This document shows positions 63,170-64,000 of a stretch of DNA of 64,000 nt, one piece after another; within the stretch, counting starts at the first letter, position 1; every line of letters starts with the position of its first letter. Origin of the DNA: Sphingobacterium sp. xlx-96 (lineage in GTDB: Bacteria; Bacteroidota; Bacteroidia; Sphingobacteriales; Sphingobacteriaceae); NCBI RefSeq assembly GCF_011007365.1, contig NZ_WFKM01000002.1, positions 1-64,000 of the forward strand, read 5' to 3'. Below the pieces are notes generated by a model that was not told where the DNA came from, did not search any database, and saw nothing but the letters and a program-made list of their open reading frames with translations. Both the position numbers and the translations under genes were made by a program.

Positions 63170-63586
63170 CTAACGGATCGAGATTCGTTTCACGACGGTT
63201 TCGGTGCCAGATCCGACACGTACAAAATAAAACCCAGGGGATACCTTACCTTCGGTTTCAAAAGAAAGATTTTGATTACCCGCATCAAGCGTAGAGTTTG
63301 AAAGATTCATTACCTCATTACCCAAAGCATCCATCAACTTAATAGCAACATTACTTTGCTTGGTCAATTTGAATGAAACACTTATCTGCTCTGCAACCGG
63401 ATTGTACATCACTTTTACATTTGTCACTACTTTCTCTGCCACGTCATCTTTAGCTGCTGAGACAGATACCCCGCTCAACTCATATCCAACGCTACCGCCA
63501 GTATTAGCATGGGCAGCATGTACACATGCTAGTATAAAACAGCTGGTGCACATTATTTTCGCGTATTTAAGGATATTTACTTTCAT
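63170..63586 (-). CDS. small secreted protein with T9SS C-terminal sorting domain
   Basis: From ATG 63586 a 138-residue protein: signal peptide (ending AHAAHA), a short linker, and a type A T9SS sorting domain (about 55-138) with VMYNPVAEQISVSFKL, IKLMDALGNEVMNL and GFYFVRVGSGTETVVKRISI. There is almost no cargo domain in front of the sorting domain, which is unusual. It converges with the aspartyl-protease-like gene, 27 bp apart. Confidence 0.85.
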   Translation of the reverse strand: MKVNILKYAKIMCTSCFILACVHAAHANTGGSVGYELSGVSVSAAKDDVAEKVVTNVKVMYNPVAEQISVSFKLTKQSNVAIKLMDALGNEVMNLSNSTLDAGNQNLSFETEGKVSPGFYFVRVGSGTETVVKRISIR

Positions 63587-63796
63587 TGTTAATTTAGACA
63601 ACACACAATTGGAAATGGTTTAATCAAATCTAATCAATACCAATCAAACTTCCTAATACAAAGTTAGTTTTTTAAAAGGCTAAATGTGCATGATAATATA
63701 TATATATTCTGCTTTTAACAATTTTTAACAAGAAAATTCGTTACGTCAAGATTTTGCTCTATCTTGGCTCCATATTTAATAGTAACACAGTAAATA

Positions 63797-64000
63797 ATGA
63801 CTATGGGCTCAGACCATAAACACACATTGAATCGCCTCAGTATGGGCGGCTTACTCATCTCCTTAGGAATCATATTTGGAGATATTGGAACTTCTCCACT
63901 TTATGTTTTCAAAGCAATTTTTAACCAAGGCACCATCGACAAAGACCTCGTTTTAGGGAGTATTTCATGTGTGTTTTGGACCTTGACCCTGCAAACGACC
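63797..64000 (+). CDS. kup: KUP potassium uptake protein, 5' part
   Basis: ATG 63797 opens a frame that runs to the window edge (68 codons, no stop). SMGGLLISLGIIFGDIGTSPLYVFKAIF is the family N-terminal signature, starting the first transmembrane helix. The rest of the 600+ residue transporter lies outside the window. ATG 63803 is an alternative start. Confidence 0.9.
   Translation, partial: MTMGSDHKHTLNRLSMGGLLISLGIIFGDIGTSPLYVFKAIFNQGTIDKDLVLGSISCVFWTLTLQTT

Noticed and set aside
63691..63712. Run of alternating A and T before kup
   Set aside because: Simple low-complexity AT spacer with no hairpin or promoter consensus that I trust.

Overview
The window reads as chromosomal DNA of a Bacteroidota bacterium, most likely a Sphingobacteriaceae member (Sphingobacterium or a close relative). 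The clues are the 16S 5' end on the minus strand at the left edge, low-GC coding sequence, promoters of the Bacteroidota type (TTTG, about 20 nt, TAnnTTTG), a T9SS C-terminal sorting domain, a Bacteroidota-type succinate dehydrogenase trio, and many families common in that phylum (DUF3472, PepSY-like, 7TMR-DISM kinases). There are no prophages, CRISPR arrays, transposases or tRNAs that I can see.

Layout. 1-0.5 kb: 5' end of a 16S rRNA gene with tandem rrn promoters. 0.9-9.4 kb (minus strand): a micro-oxic block with cbb3 oxidase assembly genes ccoI and ccoS, hemN and a short dehydrogenase-like gene. Next to it is a FixL-like haem-PAS kinase and a receiver-Crp/Fnr fusion regulator, cotranscribed with ettA. 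9.6-12.2 kb: clpC. 12.2-17.1 kb (minus): a DUF3472 protein, then an arginine biosynthesis run (GNAT, argG, argC) with a structured leader that encodes an Arg-rich peptide. 17.3-25.6 kb: a small membrane protein, YceI, an S9 peptidase gene broken by an in-frame stop, a subtilase, nth, recA and a Tat-type metallophosphatase. 25.6-30.3 kb (minus): pruA, an AraC regulator, sodA, tadA, csaA and a CsbD-like gene. 30.3-34.8 kb: an outer-membrane barrel protein and sdhCAB.

35-40.8 kb: a signalling island. A LuxI/GNAT-like acyltransferase, a ThiF/E1-like enzyme, a 7TMR-DISM sensor kinase and a receiver-kinase hybrid lie in one leftward run, converging on a lone receiver whose sequence is close to the hybrid's receiver. 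41-47.3 kb: small membrane, SUFU-domain and TonB-C-like proteins, an unknown conserved protein, topB and dgt. 47.4-50.1 kb: galM and a TlpA-like thioredoxin. 50.1-53.2 kb: two PepSY-like envelope proteins under an OmpR-type two-component system, with a shared 19-bp direct-repeat motif before both transcription units. 53.4-60.9 kb: tamB and tamA-like outer-membrane assembly genes. 61.6-64 kb: mdh, an aspartyl-protease-like protein, a T9SS-domain protein and the start of kup.

Strongest leads: (1) the Arg-codon-rich leader peptide with alternative hairpins before the arginine genes; (2) the acyltransferase/E1-like/7TM-kinase cluster, a possible signal synthesis and sensing system; (3) an 85-87 bp palindromic repeat ending in a promoter box, found twice before plus-strand genes; (4) FixL-like oxygen sensing wired to a FixJ-FixK-like fusion beside cbb3 and haem genes; (5) the putative OmpR-type operator shared by the kinase operon and the PepSY genes. 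All functional statements are from reading the sequence and memory of families; no searches were run.
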